From positions 744,001 to 808,000 of the forward strand of contig NZ_CP026377.1 of the NCBI RefSeq assembly GCF_002953195.1: a DNA stretch of 64,000 nucleotides. Direction: 5' to 3'. A model generated the notes under the pieces. That model was not told the origin of the DNA. It did not search any database and was given only the letters and a program-made list of their open reading frames with translations. The translations under genes and the position numbers were made by a program. The first letter of the stretch is position 1. Each line of letters begins with the position of its first letter. This DNA is from Mixta gaviniae. GTDB lineage: Bacteria > Pseudomonadota > Gammaproteobacteria > Enterobacterales > Enterobacteriaceae. This document shows, piece after piece, positions 8,126 to 15,985 of the stretch.

Positions 8126-9373
8126 ATGAAACCGACCCTGCTTAGCCTGCTGTTGCTGTGCGGCACCGCCTCCGCCGCCGACTTCGATCGCATTTCCGCG
8201 ATTGTCGATGCCACCACCCCCGCCAGCGACAGTGCGGCCTTTACGCAGCTGGAAGCGCGCAGCCTGCAGGCGTTACGTCAGACGCTACAGGGATCAAAGC
8301 CGCAGCTGACGCGTAGCGAGCTGGAAACAGCGAAGCAGGGCGCGCCGCTCGCGGATAACGCCTGGCTAAAGGCGAGCGGCTATGATTTCGCTGTGAAGCA
8401 GCAACAGCAGGCGGATATCGCCCTGCTTGAATCTTTTAATACGCTGCCGGCGGCGGTCAAAGCGCAGAGCATGGCGACCGTGACGCGCATTAACCGCGAT
8501 GCCACCCACGGCGAACGCCAGCAGGCGCTGGCCGATGCAGAGGGCATCGGCTATCTCTATTTTCTTGCCGATGCGCTGGGTCCGAAGCTGGGCCAGGCGT
8601 TTTTAAACGCCTATGAGAAGGGGGAGCTGGCGAAAGCTGCCGCGCTGATCAAAGCGAGCGAGATCAGCACCGCCGCCGCAAAAGATTATTTTCATTATCC
8701 GCGTCCCTTCCTGCAGCCGGGCAATCAGATCCATCAGGTGCCGGACGATGTGGTCGTAAAAGATGGCAAGCCTTACGGCGCCAGCGGCGGCGCGTTCCCC
8801 AGCGGCCATACCAATACCGGCTATACCGATGCGCTACTGCTGGCGGAGATGCTGCCGGAGCGCTTTGTGCCGTTAATCGATCGCGGCGCGCGCTACGGCT
8901 ATTCACGTGTGGTGCTGGGCGTGCATTACCCGCTGGATGTGATCGGGTCGCGGATGATCGCCGAGCGTAACGTGGCGCATTATATGAACGATCCCGCCTG
9001 GCGCAGGTTATTTGAAGAGGCGAAAAGCGAGCTGCGCGGCGCCTTAACGCGCGAATGCGGCGGCAGCCTGGCACAGTGCGCGCAAAGCCCGGCGCAGGAC
9101 GATCCTTACCGCGACCCGGCCATGAAGAGGTTTTACCGCTTTACCATGACCTATCAACTGCCGCGTCAGGACGCGCCGAAAACCGCGCTTAGCGTGCCGC
9201 AAGGGGCGGAGGTGCTGCTGGAGCCGGTACTGCCGCAGCTGAGCGCCGCGCAGCGGCGGGCGCTGATGGCAAAAAGCGCGCTGGCGGATGGCTACCCGCT
9301 CTCCGGCGGCAGCGGCGAGCAGAATTTCTGGCAGCGCCTGAATCTGCATGAGGCGGTCACCGCGGCGCGCTGA
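8126..9373 (+). CDS. Secreted PAP2-family acid phosphatase
   Basis: A 415-residue exported phosphatase. A signal peptide (MKPTLLSLLLLCGTASA, then ADF) precedes the mature protein. The three PAP2 motifs are all present: K-x6-RP in KDYFHYPRP, the PSGH motif in GGAFPSGHTNTG, and SR-x5-H-x3-D in SRVVLGVHYPLDV. Class A non-specific acid phosphatases (PhoN) are usually about 250 residues, so this one has an extended N-terminal helical part and a C-terminal extension of about 110 residues containing a Cys pair. The ATG at 8126 is chosen because it begins the signal peptide and has AAGGA upstream. The perfect Pho box indicates induction under phosphate starvation, for periplasmic scavenging of phosphate from organic esters. 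Confidence 0.88.
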   Translation: MKPTLLSLLLLCGTASAADFDRISAIVDATTPASDSAAFTQLEARSLQALRQTLQGSKPQLTRSELETAKQGAPLADNAWLKASGYDFAVKQQQQADIALLESFNTLPAAVKAQSMATVTRINRDATHGERQQALADAEGIGYLYFLADALGPKLGQAFLNAYEKGELAKAAALIKASEISTAAAKDYFHYPRPFLQPGNQIHQVPDDVVVKDGKPYGASGGAFPSGHTNTGYTDALLLAEMLPERFVPLIDRGARYGYSRVVLGVHYPLDVIGSRMIAERNVAHYMNDPAWRRLFEEAKSELRGALTRECGGSLAQCAQSPAQDDPYRDPAMKRFYRFTMTYQLPRQDAPKTALSVPQGAEVLLEPVLPQLSAAQRRALMAKSALADGYPLSGGSGEQNFWQRLNLHEAVTAAR

Positions 9374-9397
9374 GTGAGAGGCTTTCACAACGAAAAC

Positions 9398-9418
9398 GGG
9401 CCGGCATCGCGCCGGCCC
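9398..9418 (-). terminator. Hairpin terminator between phosphatase and PepSY genes
   Basis: GGGCCGGC-ATCGC-GCCGGCCC is a perfect 8-bp stem. On the minus strand it is followed by GTTTTCG, so it most likely ends the leftward PepSY transcript; it may also serve the converging phosphatase gene. Confidence 0.6.
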
Positions 9419-9425
9419 CCATTTA

Positions 9426-10832
9426 TCAGGCGCGTTGCGCCTGACGCCAGCGCCAGAAATCGATCAGCAGGAAGCAGACCAGGCTGACGCCCATCAGCGG
9501 CAGGCTCACGGCCAGGATGACCGTCACCACCAGCAGCAGAAAGCGCAGGCTGAGGCTCATGCCTCGCCAGGCCTGAATCAGCGTTTGTGCCGGATGATGG
9601 CGCGGCTGAGCGGGACGGCGTAGCCACCAGAGGCGATAGCCCAGCGCAATCAGCACGCAGAGCGCCAGACCGAAAAAGGCCAGCACCAGCTGGTTCGCCA
9701 GCCCGAAAAGAATGCCCATATGCGCATCCACGCCCCAGCGCGTCAGCTTTGCCAGCAGGCCGAACTGCGCGAATGTCACCTTATCCGTCACCTGGAAGGT
9801 GTGCGGATTGACCGCCACACTATCAACCTGCGTCGGCCAACGGCGGTCAATTTCGCTGACGATCCACGCCCGGTCCGCCTGAGCGGCGGGACGGATCTCC
9901 AGCTTTGCGGCGTCGATGCCGTTGGCGCGCGCAGCGGCCAGCACGCGGTCGAACTGGCTCGGGCTAAGCGGCGCATCGGGCGCGTGATGCATCATATGGC
10001 CGTGATGCTCCGCATGTTCATCCATCATCATCGGCGGCATCGCGCCATCAAGCTGCGTGTTAACCGCCGGGGTCAGCCAGCCGAAATGGCTGCGCATCAC
10101 ATTGATGTTGTCGCCCGCCCAGCGCGACCAGGTAAGGCCGGTGGCGGAAAAGAACAGCAGGCCGATCAATAGCGTCACGCCCAGCGTGCCGTGCAGTGCG
10201 CGCAGCCGCAGCAGACGGCCGGTGTGCGATGCATTGCCGCGTCCGGCGCGCTTCGGCGCGCGCTGCGTCGCCCAGAGCAGTACGCCGCCCAGCGCGGCGA
10301 CCCACAGCCAGCTGGCGGCCAGCTCGCTGTAGTTGCGGCCGAGATCGCCCAGCAGCAGGCTGCGGTGGAGATAGTCGATGGTGGTGCGCAGCGGCAGGAT
10401 GCCGCTGGTGCCGTAGACCGTCAGGTCGCCGCGGATGTGCAGCGTAATGGGATCGACAAATACCGCGCGGCTTTCCGACGGCGCGCTGCCGGCGAAGCGG
10501 AACATCACCCGCGTGGTGTCCGTCGCTGACGGCGCGGGACGTACGGCGGCGATAACGGCCTCTTCGCCGGCGTAGCGCAGCGCGGCGTCGACCTGCGCGG
10601 AGAGCGGCTGCGGCGGGCCGGATGCCGCGGTCGTCAGCTGCTGCGCATAGAGATACTGCTCCAGCTGCGGCGTCAGGACATAGAGAACGCCGGTTAGCGC
10701 GGCGACAAAAATAAAGGGGCCGATAAACAGGCCGACAGAGAAATGCAAACGACGCATCAGCTGCAGGAAAGCCTGCCTGCTTTGCGCTTTTTCAACGTGT
10801 GCCGATGCCGTCGGCACGATTTTTTCCGACAT
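9426..10832 (-). CDS. PepSY domain membrane protein
   Basis: A protein of about 468 residues of the PepSY-associated transmembrane family. The first membrane segment (LHFSVGLFIGPFIFVAALTG) follows a short basic N-terminus; other hydrophobic segments lie near the middle and a pair near the C-terminus. The central loop has a His/Met-rich patch (DEHAEHHGHMMHH) that could bind metal. Family members are often encoded with TonB receptors or metal genes and some act in ferric-siderophore reduction. AGGA is six bases before the second of two adjacent ATGs, so 10832 is preferred over 10835. The DUF2946 gene lies just upstream on the same strand, suggesting an operon. Confidence 0.82.
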   Translation of the reverse strand: MSEKIVPTASAHVEKAQSRQAFLQLMRRLHFSVGLFIGPFIFVAALTGVLYVLTPQLEQYLYAQQLTTAASGPPQPLSAQVDAALRYAGEEAVIAAVRPAPSATDTTRVMFRFAGSAPSESRAVFVDPITLHIRGDLTVYGTSGILPLRTTIDYLHRSLLLGDLGRNYSELAASWLWVAALGGVLLWATQRAPKRAGRGNASHTGRLLRLRALHGTLGVTLLIGLLFFSATGLTWSRWAGDNINVMRSHFGWLTPAVNTQLDGAMPPMMMDEHAEHHGHMMHHAPDAPLSPSQFDRVLAAARANGIDAAKLEIRPAAQADRAWIVSEIDRRWPTQVDSVAVNPHTFQVTDKVTFAQFGLLAKLTRWGVDAHMGILFGLANQLVLAFFGLALCVLIALGYRLWWLRRPAQPRHHPAQTLIQAWRGMSLSLRFLLLVVTVILAVSLPLMGVSLVCFLLIDFWRWRQAQRA

Positions 10833-10876
10833 CATGGTTCCTTTGCCCGCGTGCGGGCGATAAAAAATGGGCTGGG

Positions 10877-11443
10877 TTAAACGGGAGAGAAGGCGTTAAC
10901 CGGCGGCCCACGCGGACGGAACCAGAGAGGCGTCCAGCTGGCGACAAAGGGCTGCAGCTGAAGCGGCGCGGCAGGGATCGCCGCCTGCAGCAGCGTCCAG
11001 AGTTCAGGCAGGCGAACGGAATCAAGAGAGAGATGGATCAGCAAGACGCAGTAGCCGCAGGCGCTGTCGTCCATCATCGACATCGGGTGGTGTTTCTGGA
11101 GCGGCGGCGCAAAAGAGGATACACGCGCAGCGCCATGCTGGGTTATCGCGGCATCATTATGCGCTGTGATGGCGGCATCGCCATGCGTCGTTACCGCGGC
11201 GACGTGAGGCGTTGTGATGGCGGTATCGTCATGGGCCATCGCCTCGCCATTGCCATGCATCATCATGCCATCGCCGTGCATCATCATCATGCCAGGGCCG
11301 TGGTACATCATCGCTTCCCCATAGCCACGCTGCGCCATCAGCGATTTGGAAATCACCGGTGCGACAAACAGTAGCAGCATAGCCAGTAACGCCAGCCAGG
11401 CGGGCAAGCGGCTGCGGGCTACGGCAAAGTGGATCAGCGACAC
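10877..11443 (-). CDS. DUF2946-like His/Met-rich membrane or exported protein
   Basis: A 188-residue protein with one N-terminal hydrophobic segment (LPAWLALLAMLLLFVAPVIS). An exceptionally Met/His-rich low-complexity region follows (about residues 45-75, GMMMMHGDGMMMHGNG), then an alanine/threonine/histidine stretch. A conserved-looking CGYC motif sits near residue 133, and another hydrophobic stretch follows. DUF2946 proteins are typically found with copper or PepSY genes, which fits the neighbour. The Met/His run looks like a copper(I)- or metal-binding segment, by composition only. Function is not established. Confidence 0.65.
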   Translation of the reverse strand: MSLIHFAVARSRLPAWLALLAMLLLFVAPVISKSLMAQRGYGEAMMYHGPGMMMMHGDGMMMHGNGEAMAHDDTAITTPHVAAVTTHGDAAITAHNDAAITQHGAARVSSFAPPLQKHHPMSMMDDSACGYCVLLIHLSLDSVRLPELWTLLQAAIPAAPLQLQPFVASWTPLWFRPRGPPVNAFSPV

Positions 11444-11629
11444 GAATCATCCTGTTAGAAAATGACGGCGTAATTGTACGCGAAGCGCAGGAAGAGAAAT
11501 AACTTTTTTACATAACAGAAAGGCGTAACAGGAAAGCGATCTTTGCGCACGGGTCAGCAGCCTCTGCCGCCCGTTGCGGCGTATAGCGGCGGGCGCTGTC
11601 GCTGCCCGCCAATGGGGAAGGGCTGTGGT

Positions 11630-12088
11630 TTACTGGCAGACGTCGACCCATTCGGCATCGGTTAACGCTGCCATCTGTTCCGGCGAGATGCGTACCGCGC
11701 TGTGGGTTGCGCCCGCCGCCGGCAGCACTTCACTGAAGCGCTTCAGGGAGATATCGCAATAGACCGGCAGCGGATGCTCCAGACCAAACGGACAGACGCC
11801 GCCGGGCGGATGACCGGTCCAGTTCAGCACCTCGTCGGTGGTCAGCATGCGCGCTTTGGCACCCAGCGTTTCTTTTAATTTACGATTATCCAGACGTAGG
11901 TCGCCGGCGGTGACAATCAGAATGACCCGATCCCTGACCTTCAGCGACAGGGTTTTCGCGATTTGACCCGGAACAACGCCATGCGCTTTAGCGGCGAGAT
12001 CGACGGTTGCCGTACTCTGATTCAGTTCGATAATGGCGATTTCAGGGGCGCGCTCGGCAAAAAACTGCCGTACAGACTCCAGGCTCAT
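11630..12088 (-). CDS. YbaK/EbsC-family aminoacyl-tRNA deacylase-like protein
   Basis: A 152-residue protein of the YbaK/ProRS-editing fold. LAAKAHGVVPGQIAKTLSLK contains the catalytic lysine region, GDLRLDNRKLKETLGAKARM is the typical middle strand, and GHPPGGVCPFG is the conserved glycine loop. It most likely hydrolyses mischarged aminoacyl-tRNA in trans, in the cytoplasm. The start MSLESV is taken because GGAGAG lies about seven bases upstream; a longer frame reaches 12133. Which tRNA it edits cannot be read here, and it is not close to E. coli YbaK itself. Confidence 0.82.
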   Translation of the reverse strand: MSLESVRQFFAERAPEIAIIELNQSTATVDLAAKAHGVVPGQIAKTLSLKVRDRVILIVTAGDLRLDNRKLKETLGAKARMLTTDEVLNWTGHPPGGVCPFGLEHPLPVYCDISLKRFSEVLPAAGATHSAVRISPEQMAALTDAEWVDVCQ

Positions 12089-12152
12089 GCTGCTCTCCAC
12101 AATAAACGAAGGTGATAAAGCTGCCATAACCAATGGGATCTGTAAATGTTAT

Positions 12153-12173
12153 GCGGCGGTTAAGCACCGCCGC
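12153..12173 (-). terminator. Hairpin downstream of fhuF
   Basis: GCGGCGGT-TAAGC-ACCGCCGC is a perfect 8-bp stem just beyond the fhuF stop on the minus strand. The sequence behind it is only moderately U-rich, so it is a probable but not textbook terminator. Confidence 0.45.
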
Positions 12174-12183
12174 TGGAGAGGAA

Positions 12184-12987
12184 TTAAACAGGCTTGAGGG
12201 TGCAGTCGCCGCAGCGGTCGACCGCCGGCAGCCGATAGCGCTGGCAGCAGCTGCGACGCTGCATAGCGCCGTCGCGCGGGATAACCGTACGGTAGAGCGG
12301 GTTGTCGCTGCCGTCCAGCAGATGACGCGAGAAGAACAGCGCATGCTCCAGCGTCAGCAGGGTCGCTTCGTCCACCCAGCTTTTCATTTCGCTAAGGAAC
12401 CAGTGCATCAGGTAGCCGTTGTTATTCCAGATAAGCCTGGCGTTGATGTCGCCGTGCTGCTCAATGCCCTCTACCGCCGGGATAAGGTGGCGCTGGATCA
12501 TACGGTCGATGCGCTGGTGCGCATTCAGGTAACGCGCCTCTTCATCTTCATGGGCATCGATCCAGAACTTATCCGGGCGACCGCTTTCATGGAACTGCAG
12601 GTGGAAATGGTGCAGCGAACAGTCGAGCGCGCGCGTTTCCATCACCAGCGCCAGCATCATCGGCGGCACGATCAGGCCGAAATACCACTGCGCCCATAGC
12701 GACTGTAGCGGCTTCGCTTCACGCGTCATATCAGGATGATTACGGTAGATCTCATCGGCGTAGCGCGCCAGCAGCGGCGTGAAGTGCGCGCTCTGCGACC
12801 AGGCGTGCTGCGTCAGCGTATCAGCAGGCGCCGCTTCACCGGGCGCGGTAAAGCGCAGGACGTCGAGAAACCAGGCGCGATGTTCGCTGAACAGGCCGTG
12901 CAGCGCTGTGCTGAGCGTGGCATCGCTCTGCATAAAGATGACCGGAGAGGAACCGTATTCATAAGCCTGACGCGTAACAATAGCCAT
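12184..12987 (-). CDS. fhuF: Siderophore-iron reductase FhuF
   Basis: A 267-residue protein ending in the FhuF iron-sulfur signature CC-x10-C-x2-C (RRSCCQRYR...DRCGDC), which binds a [2Fe-2S] cluster used to reduce ferric hydroxamate siderophores in the cytoplasm. The start MAIVTRQ has AGGA about eight bases upstream; the frame is open further upstream but without a ribosome-binding site. The Fur box upstream indicates iron repression. The gene order fhuF, yjjZ, tRNA-Leu cluster, rsmC is the same as in E. coli, although here a diguanylate cyclase gene is inserted between fhuF and yjjZ. Confidence 0.9.
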   Translation of the reverse strand: MAIVTRQAYEYGSSPVIFMQSDATLSTALHGLFSEHRAWFLDVLRFTAPGEAAPADTLTQHAWSQSAHFTPLLARYADEIYRNHPDMTREAKPLQSLWAQWYFGLIVPPMMLALVMETRALDCSLHHFHLQFHESGRPDKFWIDAHEDEEARYLNAHQRIDRMIQRHLIPAVEGIEQHGDINARLIWNNNGYLMHWFLSEMKSWVDEATLLTLEHALFFSRHLLDGSDNPLYRTVIPRDGAMQRRSCCQRYRLPAVDRCGDCTLKPV

Positions 12988-13030
12988 AGGGCTTCCTGTG
13001 TGAACGACTGCTGAATGTAGATAAGAAAAC

Positions 13031-13049
13031 AAATGATAATCGTTCTTGA
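13031..13049 (-). promoter_or_regulatory. Fur box of fhuF
   Basis: AAATGATAATCGTTCTTGA matches the core ATGATAATCATT of the Fur consensus with few changes and lies about 45 bases upstream of the fhuF start. Iron-dependent repression of fhuF is well known in enterobacteria. Confidence 0.6.
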
Positions 13050-13154
13050 TTGTATCCAGGAAGAAAAGAGGTGGCAAGCAGCAGAACAAAGCATCAACCA
13101 GGGCGGCACGGAAAATCAAATAACCTTGTATAACATCAGGATTAATGGCGCGCA

Positions 13155-13185
13155 GCCCGGCGTGCCGGAAGGGGAAACGCCGGGC
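13155..13185 (-). terminator. Hairpin beyond the diguanylate cyclase gene
   Basis: GCCCGGCGT and ACGCCGGGC form a 9-bp stem with a 13-base loop, 168 bases beyond the leftward GGDEF gene. The rightward flank is A/T-rich, while the flank that would follow it in the direction of that gene is mixed. The rest of the 13120-13352 gap shows no gene. Confidence 0.3.
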
Positions 13186-13352
13186 CGGTTAAAATAAATT
13201 AATAAAGAAAAGCGCGCCGGTGGAGCGCGCGCTGTGATTAATGTTGCTGGCGTCAGAGAATGCGCCACGATAAAACAGCGGCGTTAAACTAATTTGAATT
13301 AAGCAGCATTATTAATGGCGCCTGAATAGTGATATCGGCAATCGATGATTTA

Positions 13353-14456
13353 TCACTGAATTAAATCGGCCGGCTGTGCTAACCGGTTTGTTTCACAAAC
13401 TTCTTCCCAGGAAAGAATGGTATTTCTGCCGCGATTTTTCGCAACATATAATGCCCGGTCGGCATTGGCGATCGCCTGTTCCGCATCTTCTTCAAATATC
13501 GGCGCAATACCCGCGCTGATGGTAACCTGGGTGGAAACACGGTGATTAAAGCGGTGAGGAATTTCCAGGTCCAGCACATGCTGACGAATGCGCTCGGCCA
13601 GCCGCATAGCGATAGCGGCGTTTACGTTGGTCATTAATACCAGAAACTCTTCGCCACCGTAGCGCGTCACCACGTCGCGCGAGCGCACCGCATCCCTGAT
13701 CGCCGCCGAGACGCGCGCCAGCGCCTGATCGCCCATGGCGTGGCCGTAGTTATCGTTATAGGCTTTAAAATTATCGATATCGAGCAGCATGACGAAATGG
13801 CTGCCGGCATGGTTTTCCAGAATGTTCTCCAGCCGGTTCTTCAGGCCGCGCCGGTTATACAGCCCGGTAAGCGGGTCGAGCATGCTCAGGTCGCTGAAGG
13901 TCTGCTTCTCTTCATACAGCTGAAACAGCAGCCGACGCGTAAAGTGATCGCTGCGGCGCTGCATCAGGTTTTGCAGCGTAAAGCCGAGCAGCGGCAGCAC
14001 GATGGTGAACAGCAACGTCAGCGAATGCTGGCCGCGATCCAGCACCAGTACCATCAGCGCGGGCGGAATGATATGCAGGCAAAACGCCAGCAGATGCTCA
14101 TTCAGCGAGATGGCGCTGATAAAGAAAATGGTCATTAAACTGATTAAAAGAAAGCTGCCGTCAAAATAAAAAATAAGTGCATTTTTATGCAGAATCAGCC
14201 ACGCCCATAATATACCCATAATAAAAGCCGTAACGGATAATATTGGCCTGGGCGTAACCGGCTTAAGCAGGGTTGCGCCCAGCAGGAATAAACTTAACGT
14301 TACAATAAGCGTTGCTGGCAAAGAAAATGTCAGATTCTCACCTTTATTTATCGGTAACATAAAAAAAAGTGATGTTGCCATGTTCAGGAAAAGAAAAAGC
14401 ATCAACGACAGGCGATATTTGCTGTGAAGCAATTCTTCATATGTCTGTAATTTCAT
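13353..14456 (-). CDS. Membrane-anchored diguanylate cyclase (GGDEF)
   Basis: A 367-residue protein. About six hydrophobic segments occupy residues 15-190, forming a MASE-like membrane sensor. The catalytic domain follows: LDPLTGLYNRRG at its start, then DIDNFKAYNDNYGHAMGD with the metal-binding Asp, and the active-site signature RYGGEEF. No RxxD inhibitory site directly precedes the signature at the usual distance, and there is no EAL domain. It should make cyclic di-GMP from two GTP at the inner membrane. The start MKLQTYEELLH is chosen over an upstream frame extension because the membrane region follows it; GAG lies about nine bases upstream. The gene is inserted relative to E. coli between fhuF and yjjZ. 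Confidence 0.88.
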   Translation of the reverse strand: MKLQTYEELLHSKYRLSLMLFLFLNMATSLFFMLPINKGENLTFSLPATLIVTLSLFLLGATLLKPVTPRPILSVTAFIMGILWAWLILHKNALIFYFDGSFLLISLMTIFFISAISLNEHLLAFCLHIIPPALMVLVLDRGQHSLTLLFTIVLPLLGFTLQNLMQRRSDHFTRRLLFQLYEEKQTFSDLSMLDPLTGLYNRRGLKNRLENILENHAGSHFVMLLDIDNFKAYNDNYGHAMGDQALARVSAAIRDAVRSRDVVTRYGGEEFLVLMTNVNAAIAMRLAERIRQHVLDLEIPHRFNHRVSTQVTISAGIAPIFEEDAEQAIANADRALYVAKNRGRNTILSWEEVCETNRLAQPADLIQ

Positions 14457-14643
14457 TGTTATACACTCGGTACGGCCCTGAAAAATCAAAGCGCCACTGC
14501 CACAGTAAAAGAAGTTACTCTGGGAATGATGTTGAGCTGTTTTTATATGCTTATGGGAATAAGAATAATCCTGGCAATTTACCACTTTATAACTGGTCTG
14601 TCATCCTTGTGTATAAAGATTCAACACAAGATAAGTGCAAAAT

Positions 14644-14680
14644 GATAAGAGTTATCATATGCTACTGGTAATCATTATCA
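14644..14680 (+). promoter_or_regulatory. Two tandem Fur boxes upstream of yjjZ
   Basis: TGATAAGAGTTATCA (14644-14658) and TGGTAATCATTATCA (14666-14680) match the 7-1-7 Fur core TGATAATCATTATCA in 12 and 14 of 15 positions, with centres 22 bases apart. The second lies immediately before the yjjZ ribosome-binding site. Tight iron repression is expected. Confidence 0.75.
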
Positions 14681-14697
14681 TTTAGTGGGTGGCGGAT

Positions 14698-14982
14698 ATG
14701 CTGATGGCGATTATGGCGGCCTGCGGGCTGTGGGGCGTAAGCTGGGCAATGGGGAAGCGGCTGCAGAGTGCGTGGGGCGTTATCCTGCCCGGCGCGCTGA
14801 TGCCGGTGGTGGCGTCAATCCATCTCTCTTTCAGCCAGTGGCGCTGGCTGCTGGTCGCCGCGCTGCTGTTGACGCTGGTGATGCTGATCCATCATCGGCT
14901 GCGGCGTTTTATCCTGTTGCCTTCCTGTATCGCGCTGGCGGGGGTGTTGGCAGCGGTATCGGTAAACGCCGGCGGTCTGTGA
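14698..14982 (+). CDS. yjjZ: YjjZ-like DUF1435 membrane protein
   Basis: A small membrane protein of about 94 residues with three hydrophobic segments. The motifs SAWGVILPGALMPVV, SFSQWRWLLVAALLLTLVML and LRRFILLPSCIALAGVL resemble E. coli YjjZ (DUF1435). Location between fhuF and the tRNA-Leu cluster is the same as in E. coli. The ATG at 14698 has GGGTGG at a good distance; a GTG at 14689 would add three residues but has no ribosome-binding site. The tandem Fur boxes make it an iron-repressed gene. Function is unknown. Confidence 0.75.
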   Translation: MLMAIMAACGLWGVSWAMGKRLQSAWGVILPGALMPVVASIHLSFSQWRWLLVAALLLTLVMLIHHRLRRFILLPSCIALAGVLAAVSVNAGGL

Positions 14983-14991
14983 TAACAGGGC

Positions 14992-15022
14992 GAGGCGCCT
15001 GATGCAAAGCCCGGGGCGCCTC
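14992..15022 (+). terminator. Hairpin downstream of yjjZ
   Basis: GAGGCGCC and GGCGCCTC form an 8-bp perfect stem with a 15-base loop, ten bases after the yjjZ stop. The following bases are only weakly T-rich. Confidence 0.4.
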
Positions 15023-15143
15023 CTTGTTGCGGGTATCGTGCCAGGGCAGACGACGGGGCAGCCTGAGCGATAAACGGATGGCGCCAGATGCCCAACAGCA
15101 GCGACAGGGGATAGTTAACGCAACAGCTATTCGTAAGCGCACG

Positions 15144-15470
15144 GGTAAAACGGAGAGGCTACACAGTAAGCGCGCATATGACGCAGGGAACCACGCGAGA
15201 GGGCACCGGTAAAACTGAGCAACTACGCGATAAGCGTGTATATGACGCAGGAAACCACGCGAAAGGGCACCGGTAAAACTGAGAAGCCAGGCAGTAAGCG
15301 TGAATATAAAGCAGAGAGCTGCGCGATAAGCGCACAGATAAAACTGAGAGGCCAGGCAGCAAGGGTGAAGATAACTCTGCAAAGCAGAGAGCTATACGGT
15401 AAGCACAGGCAAAAAAACAGAGAGGCAAAGCTGGCGTCAGCGCGATAAATACGCCATCGAAGCAGAGAAC
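15144..15470. repeat. Degenerate ~64-bp tandem repeat array downstream of the tRNA-Leu operon
   Basis: Units begin GGTAAAAC(G/T)GAG at 15144, 15208 and 15272, then with more divergence at 15337 and about 15408. The first two units are both exactly 64 bp and nearly identical in their second half (ATATGACGCAGG..ACCACGCGA); the later ones are about 65 and 72 bp. The period is not a multiple of three, so the repeats are not a coding repeat. They lie directly in the path of leftward transcription leaving the tRNA-Leu genes, so they would form the 3' trailer of that transcript. About 45 bases separate the array from the nearest tRNA. Confidence 0.75.
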
Positions 15471-15514
15471 TGATAACGGGATAATGCAGAGGGAAAGCTG
15501 AAGGGTGACAATAT

Positions 15515-15601
15515 TGGTGCGAAGAGAGGGACTTGAACCCTCACGTCCGTTAAGACACTAACACCTGAAGCTAGCGCGTCTACCAATTCCGCCACCTTCG
15601 C
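15515..15601 (-). tRNA. leuQ/P/V-type: tRNA-Leu (CAG), third of three
   Basis: An 87-nt gene with encoded CCA. The 5' GCGAAGG pairs with the 3' acceptor strand, the anticodon loop contains CAG within CTTCAGGTG, a long class II variable arm is present, and the T-arm holds GGTTCAAGTCC. It is the promoter-distal copy of a leftward operon. Confidence 0.97.
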
Positions 15602-15626
15602 ATAACATTGTCTTCATATCACCGCA

Positions 15627-15713
15627 TGGTGCGAAGAGAGGGACTTGAACCCTCACGTCCGTTAAGACACTAACACCTGAAGCTAGCGCGTCTACCAATT
15701 CCGCCACCTTCGC
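15627..15713 (-). tRNA. leuQ/P/V-type: tRNA-Leu (CAG), second of three
   Basis: An 87-nt gene with the same sequence as its two neighbours, encoded CCA and anticodon CAG. The spacer to the next copy is 25 bases. Confidence 0.97.
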
Positions 15714-15747
15714 GCAGATGCTGTGCGATATGAATTTTCGTGGTCTT

Positions 15748-15834
15748 TGGTGCGAAGAGAGGGACTTGAACCCTCACGTCCGTTAAGACACTAACACCTG
15801 AAGCTAGCGCGTCTACCAATTCCGCCACCTTCGC
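15748..15834 (-). tRNA. leuQ/P/V-type: tRNA-Leu (CAG), first of three
   Basis: An 87-nt promoter-proximal copy with the same sequence as the other two. A cluster of three tRNA-Leu(CAG) genes next to rsmC matches the E. coli leuQPV locus. Confidence 0.97.
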
Positions 15835-15874
15835 GTTCCAGCTATGCTTTACAGCACGGCGACCACGGAGGCGA

Positions 15875-15903
15875 ATTCTGGAGATTTTTACCGGGGACGT
15901 CAA
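15875..15903 (-). promoter_or_regulatory. Promoter of the tRNA-Leu operon
   Basis: On the minus strand TTGACG, a 17-base spacer and CAGAAT form a good sigma-70 promoter about 40 bases before the first tRNA. The bases after the -10 box (TCGCCTCCG) are GC-rich, as in the discriminators of stringently controlled stable-RNA promoters. Confidence 0.65.
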
Positions 15904-15985
15904 CAGATATTTCGCGACTCTGTTGCGATTGCTGTAAAAAACAGCATGTCCCCGGTCAGTGACGATTTAATCGCCGCTTTGCCGC

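Noticed and set aside
9788..10529. Open frames opposite the PepSY gene
   Set aside because: They lack start signals and domains; the minus-strand product has consistent membrane segments.
14909..15448. Open frames on both strands across the tandem repeats
   Set aside because: The repeat period of about 64 bp is not a multiple of three, the products change with each unit, and no ribosome-binding site is present.
15144..15470. CRISPR array
   Set aside because: The units are contiguous degenerate copies without conserved short repeats and unique spacers, and no cas genes are near.
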